A stretch of DNA of 61,157 nt from Treponema sp. (GTDB taxonomy: Bacteria; Spirochaetota; Spirochaetia; Treponematales; Treponemataceae), in NCBI GenBank assembly GCA_016294105.1, contig JAEDCN010000012.1:1-61157 (forward strand), given 5' to 3'. Of the stretch, positions 48,417 to 57,657 are shown in pieces; position 1 is the first letter of the stretch; each line of letters starts with the position of its first letter. A program made the position numbers and the translations under genes. The notes under the pieces are model-generated. The model had not been told where the DNA came from. It made no database searches and saw only the letters and a program-made list of their open reading frames with translations.

Positions 48417-50294
48417 TTATACCTTGAATTGTTCGATACGAACGGATATGTCATGAATTGTGGCTTCCATCCGCTCGTTAATATCTGAAAGACTCTTGGC
48501 CTTTTCAAATATTTTTTGTGACTCATTGTTCATGTAATTCATGTTTTCATCCATTTGCTCTGCTGCAGCCTGAAGCTTTTGGATTTCCTGTAGAATCAAT
48601 TTGTTTTCTTCAGACATTTCTGCAGAGGCAGTACGAACCTCCAAGGTACTGTTATTCATGGTGTGGAGGGCAGTAGCGATTTGCTGGGAACCGCTAGACT
48701 GCTCATCCATAGCACCTTGAATCTGCACTACTAAAGAATTGGTATCTTGAATTTTCTGAGAAACAGAACCAAATACTCTGTTTGATTCCTCGGAAACGGA
48801 AACCATTTCTTCAATGGCTGAATGAATCTTTGTCAGCTGCGTTCCAATATTTCTGGACTGCTCGGAAGATGTTTCTGAAAGCTTTCTGATTTCATCGGCA
48901 ACAACACTGAATCCCCGTCCCGCATCGCCTGCATGGGCTGCTTCAATGGCTGCATTCATGGCCAGCATGTTCGTTTGCTCTGCAATGGATGCAATTACCA
49001 CGTTAGCCTCGTGAAGCATCTTTGACTGAAGCTCAATTTCTTTGATACGCTGGTTTACATCTTCCTGCTTTTCCGTTCCAACTTGCACTTCATGGGATAG
49101 CTCGCTGAACACTTCCATCATCTTGTACATGGAATTTGTTACAGAGTTAATACTGGCCAGCATTTCTTCTACAGCGGCGGAGGCTTGGGTAACTTCGGTA
49201 GCTTGGGACTGAATCATTCGTTCCAAGGACTGGATATTGGAGGTAATTTCATTGACCGTACCAGCTGTTTCGGCTACGCTTCCAGCCTGTTTACCCATTT
49301 CGTTTCTAACCTTTGTTACGTAGGCTGTGATTTGGCTGATGGAATCTACCATTTCAAATGTACTGTTATTCAGCTGATGTCCAACAGACTCCAAATGGAT
49401 CTTTGAATTCTTGATTTTCTCTACAGTTCGGTGAACCTTTTCTGTAAACTTGTTAAATCCTGCTGTAATGGAATTCATTTCCTTAAATGAATGGAAATCA
49501 AGACGTTTTGTAAGGTCGGCACTTCCTTCTGCAAGATCAAGAATACTATGATCGAGAATACGCAGTGGTTTTACTGCAAGCTTTATGATAATAATACTGA
49601 CAATAATAGCTGAAATGATAAGAAGAATTGTTGCTCCCGAGATCATAGAAAAAATGAGGCTAGAAATTTCTTCTTGGCTAACCCTTTCTGCTATCATAAT
49701 CTGTTTGTCCATGTCGTCTATATAGTTTCCTGTAGAAATTGCCCATCCCCAAGGCTCAAAGTAGGCAGAATAGGCTAATTTGGGAGCAACGGTTACACCA
49801 TCGGCTTTAGTAAAATAAAAGGAATTAAAACCACTGCGTTCTGGTCCGAGGCATTTTTCCAGAATGGACTGGATAATCATCACTCCATTTTGGTCTTGAA
49901 GATCAAAACGGTTTTTTCCCTCATTGTAGGTGAGGACAGGATGCATTATTAGAATATAATCTTTGTCGTCAATCCAGAAGTAACCTGAATGGTCATCTCG
50001 GTATCGCATGCTACGGATGATTTCTTTTCCTTGATATTGAGCTTCTTCTGTTGTAATAAAACCTTGTATTTCTTGATCATAAAGTCCCTGTAAAACAGCT
50101 AATGCGGCTTGTACCTGGGATTTGATTTCTGTACGATACCCATCATACATGGCTATTTTGTAATTTTCGTTGGCTTCTTCATGGGCAACGTTCAGTTCAA
50201 CGATGGCAAAGGCACCTACACTGTAGGCAATAACGATAGAAATTACGATACTCGTAATAACAAGTGTAACACTTAAGCTAGTAGATTTTCTCAT
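48417..50294 (-). CDS. Methyl-accepting chemotaxis protein with sCache_2 sensor
   Basis: About 625 residues. Transmembrane helix 1 (about 7-30), periplasmic single Cache domain (GYFWIDDKDYILIMHP, then PWGWAISTGNYIDD), helix 2 (about 210-235), HAMP, and a long cytoplasmic signalling helix with the conserved hairpin tip (IASIAEQTNMLAMNAAIEAA). Start ATG 50294 chosen over upstream codons because of MRKS before the first helix; TATAAT lies about 30 bases upstream. The ligand is unknown, but sCache_2 often binds small organic acids. Confidence 0.93.
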   Translation of the reverse strand: MRKSTSLSVTLVITSIVISIVIAYSVGAFAIVELNVAHEEANENYKIAMYDGYRTEIKSQVQAALAVLQGLYDQEIQGFITTEEAQYQGKEIIRSMRYRDDHSGYFWIDDKDYILIMHPVLTYNEGKNRFDLQDQNGVMIIQSILEKCLGPERSGFNSFYFTKADGVTVAPKLAYSAYFEPWGWAISTGNYIDDMDKQIMIAERVSQEEISSLIFSMISGATILLIISAIIVSIIIIKLAVKPLRILDHSILDLAEGSADLTKRLDFHSFKEMNSITAGFNKFTEKVHRTVEKIKNSKIHLESVGHQLNNSTFEMVDSISQITAYVTKVRNEMGKQAGSVAETAGTVNEITSNIQSLERMIQSQATEVTQASAAVEEMLASINSVTNSMYKMMEVFSELSHEVQVGTEKQEDVNQRIKEIELQSKMLHEANVVIASIAEQTNMLAMNAAIEAAHAGDAGRGFSVVADEIRKLSETSSEQSRNIGTQLTKIHSAIEEMVSVSEESNRVFGSVSQKIQDTNSLVVQIQGAMDEQSSGSQQIATALHTMNNSTLEVRTASAEMSEENKLILQEIQKLQAAAEQMDENMNYMNNESQKIFEKAKSLSDINERMEATIHDISVRIEQFKV

Positions 50295-50358
50295 GCATAT
50301 TTTCCTGTAAAGAACTGTATTATTATACCATTTAAAAACATACAAAAGCAACATATAT

Positions 50359-50386
50359 TTGATTATGTTGAGAAAATAGGTATACT
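50359..50386 (+). promoter_or_regulatory. Promoter of the radical-SAM gene, leaderless type
   Basis: TTGATT (50359-50364), 16-bp spacer, TATACT (50381-50386), six bases (GTGAAA), then ATG 50393. This geometry argues for ATG 50393 and against the in-frame GTG at 50387. Confidence 0.6.
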
Positions 50387-50392
50387 GTGAAA

Positions 50393-52717
50393 ATGACAGT
50401 TTCCACCAATGTGCTTATAATTCAGCCTCCTCTCGTGCAATTGAATACTCCCTATCCTGGGGGAGCCTATCTTAAATCTTTTTTTTCTGAATTACAGGCT
50501 CAAAATCCTCAGTGGAATCTTGGTGAAATTCGCTGGATTGATGGCTGTAATCTTTTGTTTCATACAGTTTTTTCCAAGGAAGGTCTGCGGCATATCTTTT
50601 CTGTAACAGAAAAAAGAGCCTTGCAGCAAGCTGAACAATGGGAAAAATCTGGTGGTCACAACGAGGTCTTTAACGTGCGGCGGTATTTGAGTCAGCAGGA
50701 CAGTTGGATTCACTGGATTGATTCCATTGTGGCCATTTTACAAGGATGTCAGCGGGAATTGTGTCATGAATTTGTGGTGTCTCCTGCTGTTCCTCGTGGT
50801 CAGCGAATGGAAAATTTTTTGGCTGGCTTGGATGCACTGCCCTCGGTGGATGATGCTGTGATTTTAGCTTCCTTAGCCTTGGCTGATTTAGCTGATTTTA
50901 TTGGAGCTTTTTTTGATCCATCTTTTGAACTGGTTCGTTACGGAGAATCGTTGGCTACAAGCCACAAGGGATTTCAGGCAGTGGAGGAGGGCTTGGCTGC
51001 TCCCGTTTTGCAGGATTTTTACGGCCCTATCGTGAATCGGTTGTTGCAGAAATATGGCAGGCTGGAAGAAAATCAGCGACTTTTACTGTGTGTCAGCTGT
51101 CCTTTCCCTGGAACCCTGGCTGCCGCCCTTTTTACCTGTAAAAAATTTAAGGAGGCCTTGGGGAACAAGGTTTTTGTGGCTCTCGGTGGCGGCTACGTGA
51201 ACACTGAATTGCGTCAGGTACGAGAACCTGCTCTGGCTGGCTATCTTGATGCCTTGAGCTATGACCGAGGCTACGGCTCCTACTGGGATTTTTTTCGTCA
51301 TTTGATGGAGCTGGATGGTGCTGGTGGATTCCCTACTGAAATAAAAAATCATTCGGTTTATAAGATGAAGTTTTTTGGTGGGGATATTGCTGTTGACCAA
51401 GGAACAGTCCCGAAGCCTGAGGTGGTGGCGGTGGAGGACGAGTTTACCACCAGCCTTGCCCCGGACTACAGTGATATAGATTTTTCAAAATATCCCCGTT
51501 TGGCAGATAGCACCAATCCCATGCACCGATTGTGGTCTGATGGGGCTTGGCTTAAAGCCTATCTTGCCCATGGCTGCTACTGGCATCAATGTGCCTTTTG
51601 CGACACCAGCCTTGACTATGTGTGCTCCTACAAAAAAGTGGCAATAAAAGAGCTGTACAAAAAGCTTGCGGCTCAGACCCATGATTCGGGAGTGTGTGGG
51701 GTTCATTTAGTAGATGAAGCTGCTCCACCTGCTGCCTTGCGGGATTTTGCCTTGGAAAACCTGAAAGCCTGCAAGCCACTAGTTTTTTGGGGAAATATCC
51801 GCTACGAAAAGGTGTTTACGAGGGATTTGGCAGATGTACTGTCTCATGGAGGCTTACGGGCTGTTTCTGGGGGCATAGAAATTGCCTGCGGTACTGGCCT
51901 TGATGCGGTAAAAAAGGGAACAGATTTACAAAGCATTGTGTCCGCCTGTGCCGCTTTTAAAGAAGCAGGAATTTTGACCCACGCCTACATGATTTACGGC
52001 TACTGGCAGGAAACGCCTCAAATGCTCATTGATTCCATGGAAACCCTCCGTCAGCTTTTTGCTTCTGGGCTCTTGGACAGTGCCTTTTGGCATAAGTTTG
52101 TGTTGACCCGCCATTCTCGTGCCTTTCAGGAATGGAAGTCAGGCTTGTATCCTGAGTTGAAGCCCCTGGGACTGGATGAGGGGGAGGAAAGTATTTTTGC
52201 TTCTAATGATCTGCGTTTTGCTGGAGAAGAAAAAAGTAGCCGATACGGAAATCCCTTGAACCAGGCTCTTGCTGCCTGGATGCATGGTGAGGACTTGGAA
52301 ATTCCTGTGGGCAAGTGGTTTCCCTTTGCCATGCCCCGCCCCTCGGTGGCACCAGATTTGGTGGAAAAGGCCATTGCCAACTACGAGTTACAGCGAGATA
52401 GCTCTTACCGTGATTACGATAAGTTTTGCAGGAACTGGAAGGCGTACTGTTGGCTGGGAGGCAGGCCTTTGGTGGTATCTGGCAAGGGTGGCCTACAGCT
52501 TACGTGGAGCTACATGGGTGAGCTTTTGTACGGAAAATTTCCTGCTGGAACAAGCCGTTCCCTAGCAGAGGCTATGGCTATGTGGCTGTACAATCGGTCT
52601 CCCAAAAGATGGAGTTCAGGGGATGAGATTCCAGAAGAACTGTCTTGTGAACTTGCTGGGGTAATCAAAGTCTTGTATAAAAAGCTTCGTCCCAATGGGC
52701 TGTGTCCTCTGCGCTAG
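50393..52717 (+). CDS. B12-binding-type radical SAM protein
   Basis: 774 residues. The N-terminal 300 residues have the layout of a cobalamin-binding-like domain (LIIQPPLVQLNTPYPGGAYL; FVALGGGYVNTEL), though the classic DxHxxG is not seen. The radical-SAM cysteines are spaced C-x4-C-x2-C (HGCYWHQCAFCDTS, near residue 400), followed by ISGGIE-like GGIEIACGTG. This spacing occurs in some B12/radical-SAM families. Substrate unknown; no RiPP or biosynthetic neighbours. Leaderless-type promoter, own transcript. Confidence 0.8.
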   Translation: MTVSTNVLIIQPPLVQLNTPYPGGAYLKSFFSELQAQNPQWNLGEIRWIDGCNLLFHTVFSKEGLRHIFSVTEKRALQQAEQWEKSGGHNEVFNVRRYLSQQDSWIHWIDSIVAILQGCQRELCHEFVVSPAVPRGQRMENFLAGLDALPSVDDAVILASLALADLADFIGAFFDPSFELVRYGESLATSHKGFQAVEEGLAAPVLQDFYGPIVNRLLQKYGRLEENQRLLLCVSCPFPGTLAAALFTCKKFKEALGNKVFVALGGGYVNTELRQVREPALAGYLDALSYDRGYGSYWDFFRHLMELDGAGGFPTEIKNHSVYKMKFFGGDIAVDQGTVPKPEVVAVEDEFTTSLAPDYSDIDFSKYPRLADSTNPMHRLWSDGAWLKAYLAHGCYWHQCAFCDTSLDYVCSYKKVAIKELYKKLAAQTHDSGVCGVHLVDEAAPPAALRDFALENLKACKPLVFWGNIRYEKVFTRDLADVLSHGGLRAVSGGIEIACGTGLDAVKKGTDLQSIVSACAAFKEAGILTHAYMIYGYWQETPQMLIDSMETLRQLFASGLLDSAFWHKFVLTRHSRAFQEWKSGLYPELKPLGLDEGEESIFASNDLRFAGEEKSSRYGNPLNQALAAWMHGEDLEIPVGKWFPFAMPRPSVAPDLVEKAIANYELQRDSSYRDYDKFCRNWKAYCWLGGRPLVVSGKGGLQLTWSYMGELLYGKFPAGTSRSLAEAMAMWLYNRSPKRWSSGDEIPEELSCELAGVIKVLYKKLRPNGLCPLR

Positions 52718-52771
52718 AGGGCAGGCTGAGGGGTAGATGTTTTTGCTAAAAATTACTAGTATGCATAAGTT

Positions 52772-53602
52772 ATGAGTTCTGTACTTTTTGCCTTTTTACT
52801 AACCCTTTTTGCAGGTCTTGCCACTGGTGTGGGAAGCTTGCTGGCATTGCTGACAAAGCGAACAAACACAAAGTTTCTTGCTGTTTCCCTGGGTTTTTCT
52901 GCTGGGGTGATGATTTACGTTTCCATGATAGAAATCTTCGTGGAGGCAAAGGAGTCTTTGATTACAGTGCTTGGAGAAAAGGGTGGAAATTGGCTTACTG
53001 TAGCTGGTTTCTTTGGTGGAATGTTGGTGATTGCCCTCATCGACAAATTTATTCCAGAAAAGGAAAATCCCCACGAAATCAAAAAGGTGGAATGTTACAT
53101 CGATGAAAATGGCAACGAGGTTTGTCCTGTACCATCACATGATCCAAAGTCAAAACTTTTGCGTACAGGTCTTTTTACCGCCTTGGCTATTACCATTCAC
53201 AACTTTCCAGAAGGCTTGGCTACCTTTATTTCCGGTATGCAGCAGCCTTCTCTAGCTATTCCCATTGCCATGGCTATTGCAATCCACAATATTCCAGAGG
53301 GAGTGGCGGTGTCGGTGCCCGTGTTCTTTTCCACCGGCAGCAAGAAAAAGGCCTTTGTATATTCATTTTTGTCTGGATTAAGCGAGCCACTAGGAGCCTT
53401 GGTGGGCTTTACCATCTTGCGCAATTTTATCAACGACCTGACCTTTGGCGTGGTGTTTGCCATGGTGGCAGGAATCATGGTATTCATTTCCTTGGACGAA
53501 CTTTTACCTTCTGCCCGTGAATACGGTGAGGCCCACCTTTCCATCTATGGATTGATTTCTGGTATGGTGGTTATGGCTTTGAGTCTGCTGCTGTTTATGT
53601 AG
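52772..53602 (+). CDS. zupT: ZIP-family zinc transporter (ZupT-like)
   Basis: 276 residues with about eight membrane helices. ZIP metal-site motifs HNFPEGLATF and HNIPEGVAVS (helices IV and V), and a loop rich in Cys/Glu/Lys (ECYIDENGNEVCPVP) that may bind metal. Imports Zn2+ and other divalent metals across the inner membrane. No clear Shine-Dalgarno; TAGTAT about 9 bases before the ATG. Confidence 0.92.
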   Translation: MSSVLFAFLLTLFAGLATGVGSLLALLTKRTNTKFLAVSLGFSAGVMIYVSMIEIFVEAKESLITVLGEKGGNWLTVAGFFGGMLVIALIDKFIPEKENPHEIKKVECYIDENGNEVCPVPSHDPKSKLLRTGLFTALAITIHNFPEGLATFISGMQQPSLAIPIAMAIAIHNIPEGVAVSVPVFFSTGSKKKAFVYSFLSGLSEPLGALVGFTILRNFINDLTFGVVFAMVAGIMVFISLDELLPSAREYGEAHLSIYGLISGMVVMALSLLLFM

Positions 53603-53894
53603 AAAAGATAGAAATTTAGGCCCACTGCTGGAATCTCTTCTTCACTTTGGAAAGGAGAAAGTTCCAGCTCAAGTTTGCACTGAATGGCTAGATGCAGAAA
53701 GTATGAAAAAACTAGCAACAGAATTACGTGCTGCCTGTGAAGCGTACGATTTACCAGCCCTTGATAGCTTGGTGGAAAAAATGGAACAACTTCCCCTGCC
53801 CAAAGATTTGTTGGAACAGGTGGCCATAGCGGTGGAAAACATAGATTTTGATGCAGTTCAGGAGCTTGCCCATACCATGGATACTGATGCATAA
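53583..53894 (+). pseudogene. C-terminal remnant of a hybrid sensor kinase
   Basis: A frame open from just inside the zupT end reads LGPLLESLLHFGKEKVPAQV, then MKKLATELRAACEAYDLPAL and FDAVQELAHTM. This helical pattern with repeated YD/FD turns is what follows the Hpt or REC part in hybrid histidine kinases. No kinase core remains. The 63-codon part from ATG 53703 could still be translated, but there is no ribosome site. Confidence 0.45.
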
Positions 53895-54027
53895 TGAGCT
53901 TTGGAACTGTAAGAAAAGTTAAAATTTGGTAAAAAACGTTACTATTCGCGAGATATAACTCTGAAAATACTGTGTGAAATGGGAAAAAATTGTATACTTA
54001 TTTCATACTTAATTACTAGGAGTTGTC
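53895..54027 (+). promoter_or_regulatory. Leader and -10 box of the antiporter gene
   Basis: TATACT at 53993-53998 with an AGGAG ribosome site before ATG 54028. Nothing else evident in this interval. Confidence 0.45.
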
Positions 54028-55560
54028 ATGTCCACCACCTTGATTTTGATTTTTGGCCTGCTGATTGTGGCAGGAACCTTTGCCTCCAAGCTTAGCAATA
54101 AGTTTGGTGTTCCCGTGCTGCTGGTGTTTTTGCTTATCGGAATGGCTGCGGGAACAGATGGTTTGAATCTCATTCAACTTGATGATTATGGACTGACCCG
54201 GGATGTGGCCAACATCGCCTTACTGTTTATCTTGTTTGACAGTGGCTTTAATACAAAAAAGGAGAGCCTGAAAAAATACGCTGGTCCTTCCATTACCCTG
54301 GCCACTGCTGGTGTAGCTGTTACCGCCATTGCCCTGGGATTTCTCCTTCACCTTTTGCTAAAGCTTGACCTTTTGTATTCCCTGCTGATTGGTGCCATCA
54401 TTTCTTCCACCGATGCAGCTGCCGTTATGAACATTATGCGGGAATGCCCTGTAAAGGAGCGGGTTTCCTCTACCTTGGAAATTGAATCTGCCGCCAACGA
54501 TCCCATGGCCATCTTGCTCACCACCTTTATGGTGAACATGGTGCTCCAGGGAGGAATGCCTGCTCCCGCTGAATTTGGCCTTTTGGTGCTGCAGCTATTG
54601 TGGCAGTTTGGCGGTGGCATTCTTGTGGCTGCTGTGCTGAGCCGAGTAGCACTATGGCTTTTCAATCGATTCCGCAGTGCCAACCAGTCCATGTACTATG
54701 TGCTGTACGTGGGAACCGTGCTTTCCATCTTTGGTGTGGCTGACGTGATTAAGGCCAACGGAACCATTGCGGTGTTCTTTGCAGGATTCTGGATGGGTAA
54801 CGGAAAGTTTGTGTTCAAGCGAGGGCTTTCCCACTTTATCTCAGGGATTTCTACCTTTGCCAACATGGTGGTGTTCTTGATGCTTGGGTTGCTGGTGTTC
54901 CCCAAATCCATGGTGACAGTGTGGAGCTCTGGCTTGATTTTGGCCGCAGTCTTAATCTTTGTGGCTCGTCCTTTGACGGTGTGGCTTAGCACCTTGCCCT
55001 TCCGCTTTTCCAACAAGGATAGATTGTTCATTTCCTGGGGTGGGCTGAAAGGGGCTGTTCCCATTATCCTCGCCACCTATCCTGCGGCCCAGGGACTTGA
55101 TGAGGACGGCATGATTTTTAACATTGTTTTCTTTGTGGTAGCCCTTTCTTGCCTTTTGCAGGGAAGTACCCTGTCATTTTTGGCAAAGAAACTCAAGTTG
55201 GCCATTCCTCCCCAAATCCATTCTCCCTATTCACTGGAACTTTTTGCTCTGGACCACACAGACATTGACGTGGTGGACACCTTGATTCATGAGGAAAGTC
55301 CCTTGGTGGGAAAGCGTCTTATGGATTTAAAGCTTCCTCACTCCATGGTAATTTCTTCCATTGTGCGGGGTGGAAAGTTGGTGTCTCCACGAGGGGCAAC
55401 TGTGCTGGAAAACAACGATATTGTGTTTTTCATGGGAAACAGAAAGGAGGTGGAGCAGGTGATTGCCTCTGGGGGAGCAGAAATTTTTGTGGAGGGCTCT
55501 GTCTGCGTTCTGCCCATAGAACACGAGGCAAATCCTGTGGAGTGGCTGTGTGAAGGCTAG
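54028..55560 (+). CDS. CPA1-type potassium/proton antiporter with TrkA-C domain
   Basis: 510 residues. Twelve or so membrane helices in the first 385 residues with the CPA pattern (DYGLTRDVANIALLFILFDS, GAIISSTDAAAVMNIMRE, ESAANDPMAILL including the ion-binding Asp pair region). A cytoplasmic RCK_C/TrkA-C domain follows (about 400-490; GRRLMDLKLP-like VGKRLMDLKLP). Matches the CvrA/NhaP2 (YcgO-like) K+/H+ antiporters used in cell-volume and pH control. Strong AGGAG. Confidence 0.9.
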   Translation: MSTTLILIFGLLIVAGTFASKLSNKFGVPVLLVFLLIGMAAGTDGLNLIQLDDYGLTRDVANIALLFILFDSGFNTKKESLKKYAGPSITLATAGVAVTAIALGFLLHLLLKLDLLYSLLIGAIISSTDAAAVMNIMRECPVKERVSSTLEIESAANDPMAILLTTFMVNMVLQGGMPAPAEFGLLVLQLLWQFGGGILVAAVLSRVALWLFNRFRSANQSMYYVLYVGTVLSIFGVADVIKANGTIAVFFAGFWMGNGKFVFKRGLSHFISGISTFANMVVFLMLGLLVFPKSMVTVWSSGLILAAVLIFVARPLTVWLSTLPFRFSNKDRLFISWGGLKGAVPIILATYPAAQGLDEDGMIFNIVFFVVALSCLLQGSTLSFLAKKLKLAIPPQIHSPYSLELFALDHTDIDVVDTLIHEESPLVGKRLMDLKLPHSMVISSIVRGGKLVSPRGATVLENNDIVFFMGNRKEVEQVIASGGAEIFVEGSVCVLPIEHEANPVEWLCEG

Positions 55561-55598
55561 GCTTTTGAAGCGGTGAGACGGAAGATAGAGTTTAAAAG

Positions 55599-57608
55599 CT
55601 AGTAGTCTTTCAGCTCTGCTAGCTCCTCCCAGCGCAGGTAGGAGGCTTCTAGCTTTGCCGTAAGGGCATTGTATTCCTCCGTGAGGTCACCGAGCTTGCT
55701 GAAATCCGTTTCGCCGCCAGAAAGCAGGGTTTCTAGCTCTTCCTTTCGCTCCTCTGCTTCCATAATCTGCTCTTCTAAAGACTGGTACTCCTGTTGCTCC
55801 TTGTAGGTGCGGCGGCGTACTGTGGTGGCGGAAGCAGGAGCTTTCGCAGTAGATGTGTCTTCCTTGGAGGCTTGTGCTTCGGTTGAGGCTTGCACTTCTG
55901 AGGTGGATTTTGCTTTTGCAGGGCTTTCTTTGGAAGAAGCCTCCTTGGAAAGCTGCTTCTTTTCTTCCTGCTTCAAAAAATCAAGGTATTCGCTACAGGT
56001 TCCCACAAAGCCAGATACCATGCCAGAGCCGTCAAGAATCAGCATGGTGTCCACCGTCTTGTCCATAAAGCAGCGGTCGTGACTTACCACCACAAGACAA
56101 CCGCCATAGCCTTCCAAAAAGGATTCCAAAATGGACAGGGTAAAAATGTCAAAGTCGTTGGTGGGCTCGTCTAGCACCAAAAAGTTGGGATTTCCCATTA
56201 AAAGCCGCACTAGATACAGCCGCTTCATTTCGCCACCAGACAGGTTTGTGACTGCAGAATATTGCATGCGCCCCTCAAAGCCAAATTGCTCCAACAGGCG
56301 GGTGGCAGAAAGGGTTTTGCCGTTGTTTAAGGTGATAACCTCAGCAGCTTCTTGAATGTATTCCAATACCGTGGGAACGTGGCAGCCTTCCTTTGCCATT
56401 TCCATCTGGGGATTCTGCTGGTAGTAGCCAAAGACCGTGTTTACGCCAGTTTTGATGGTGCCACTATCTGGCTCAAGGCTGCCGGTAAGGAGGTTCAACA
56501 GGGTGGACTTGCCAGTACCGTTTCCTCCAAAAATTCCCAGTCGTTCTCCCTTACGGAAGATATAGGAAAAGTCCTTGAGAATATTTTGTTTGCTGCCATC
56601 AGGACGGGGCCAGTTTTTGGAAACATTTTCTAGCTCCAAAATGGTGCCACCAAGTCTGCGACCAGCTACTTCAAAGGTAAAGCCCTTGTCAGCAGCAAAT
56701 TTTTCTCGGTTAATCATGCGATGAATAGCATCCACCCGTGCCCGTGCCTTGGTGCCTCGTGCCTGGGGGCCCCGCAAAAGCCATTCCCGCTCTGTCCGCA
56801 GTACCGATTCAATGCGCTTTTCTGTGTTGGCTTCTATCTCCGCCTCTGTGGCCTTTTTTTCCAGATATTGGGAATAGTTTCCCGTGTAGAGCTTGATTCG
56901 CTTTCGAGCCAGCTCGTAGATGGAGGAACACACATTGTCTAGAAAGTAGCGGTCGTGGGTTACCATCAACACGGCTCGCTCTGTGGTTCGCAGATATTCT
57001 TCCAGCCAAGCGATGGACTGCACGTCCAGCTGGTTGGTGGGCTCGTCCAAAAGCAACAATCCAGTGTCATCAATAAGCACTTGTGCCAGAGCCACCTTCT
57101 TGGCCATGCCGCCAGAAAGGCTTCCCATGGTGGGTGTTAAGTCAGTAATTCCCAATGTGGTAAGAATTTGTTTGATTTGTGATTCGTAGTTCCACAGGTC
57201 TCGCTGGGTCATTTCCTCTGAAAGTTGATCCAGCTGATCTTGCAGCTGGGCAGAAGCTTTGGAATCTAACTTGTCTGAGGCAGAAAGCTTTTGGCACACT
57301 TCCTCGTATTGCTGGATAACCTTTAGCTTGCTGCTTTCTGATTTAAAGATGTGATCTCGGATGGTATCCAGGGGATTGTAGGCGGGATTTTGTGGAAGGA
57401 AGGATATGCCACATTCCTTGGCGGTAACGATGGAACCTTCCTCGCTGGTAAGGGTGCCTGCAATACAGGCTAGCAGAGTACTTTTTCCGCAGCCATTTCG
57501 TCCAATGAGGGCGGCCTTTTCCCCGCTATTGAGGCCAAAGGTTACGCCTGAAAAAAGGGGCTCATCCCGCCCAATCTTGCCTAAATCCTTGATAGAAAGC
57601 ACGTTCAT
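55599..57608 (-). CDS. ABC-F family ATPase (Uup-like)
   Basis: 669 residues, no membrane segment. Two ABC domains: Walker A GRNGCGKST and GGNGTGKST, signatures LSGGMAKKVALA and LSGGEMKRLYLV, Walker B LLLDEPTNQLD and LVLDEPTNDFD. The linker between them carries the ABC-F arm (REWLLRGPQARGTKARARVD), and the Uup-like C-terminal extension includes an Ala/Ser/Lys linker and a coiled coil. Ribosome-associated translation factor of the ABC-F group. TATACT lies 8 bases before the ATG. Confidence 0.93.
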   Translation of the reverse strand: MNVLSIKDLGKIGRDEPLFSGVTFGLNSGEKAALIGRNGCGKSTLLACIAGTLTSEEGSIVTAKECGISFLPQNPAYNPLDTIRDHIFKSESSKLKVIQQYEEVCQKLSASDKLDSKASAQLQDQLDQLSEEMTQRDLWNYESQIKQILTTLGITDLTPTMGSLSGGMAKKVALAQVLIDDTGLLLLDEPTNQLDVQSIAWLEEYLRTTERAVLMVTHDRYFLDNVCSSIYELARKRIKLYTGNYSQYLEKKATEAEIEANTEKRIESVLRTEREWLLRGPQARGTKARARVDAIHRMINREKFAADKGFTFEVAGRRLGGTILELENVSKNWPRPDGSKQNILKDFSYIFRKGERLGIFGGNGTGKSTLLNLLTGSLEPDSGTIKTGVNTVFGYYQQNPQMEMAKEGCHVPTVLEYIQEAAEVITLNNGKTLSATRLLEQFGFEGRMQYSAVTNLSGGEMKRLYLVRLLMGNPNFLVLDEPTNDFDIFTLSILESFLEGYGGCLVVVSHDRCFMDKTVDTMLILDGSGMVSGFVGTCSEYLDFLKQEEKKQLSKEASSKESPAKAKSTSEVQASTEAQASKEDTSTAKAPASATTVRRRTYKEQQEYQSLEEQIMEAEERKEELETLLSGGETDFSKLGDLTEEYNALTAKLEASYLRWEELAELKDY

Positions 57609-57657
57609 GACTCAAGAGTATAGCAGAAAGGGCAGGAATTGTCATGGTGGCTTGGAA

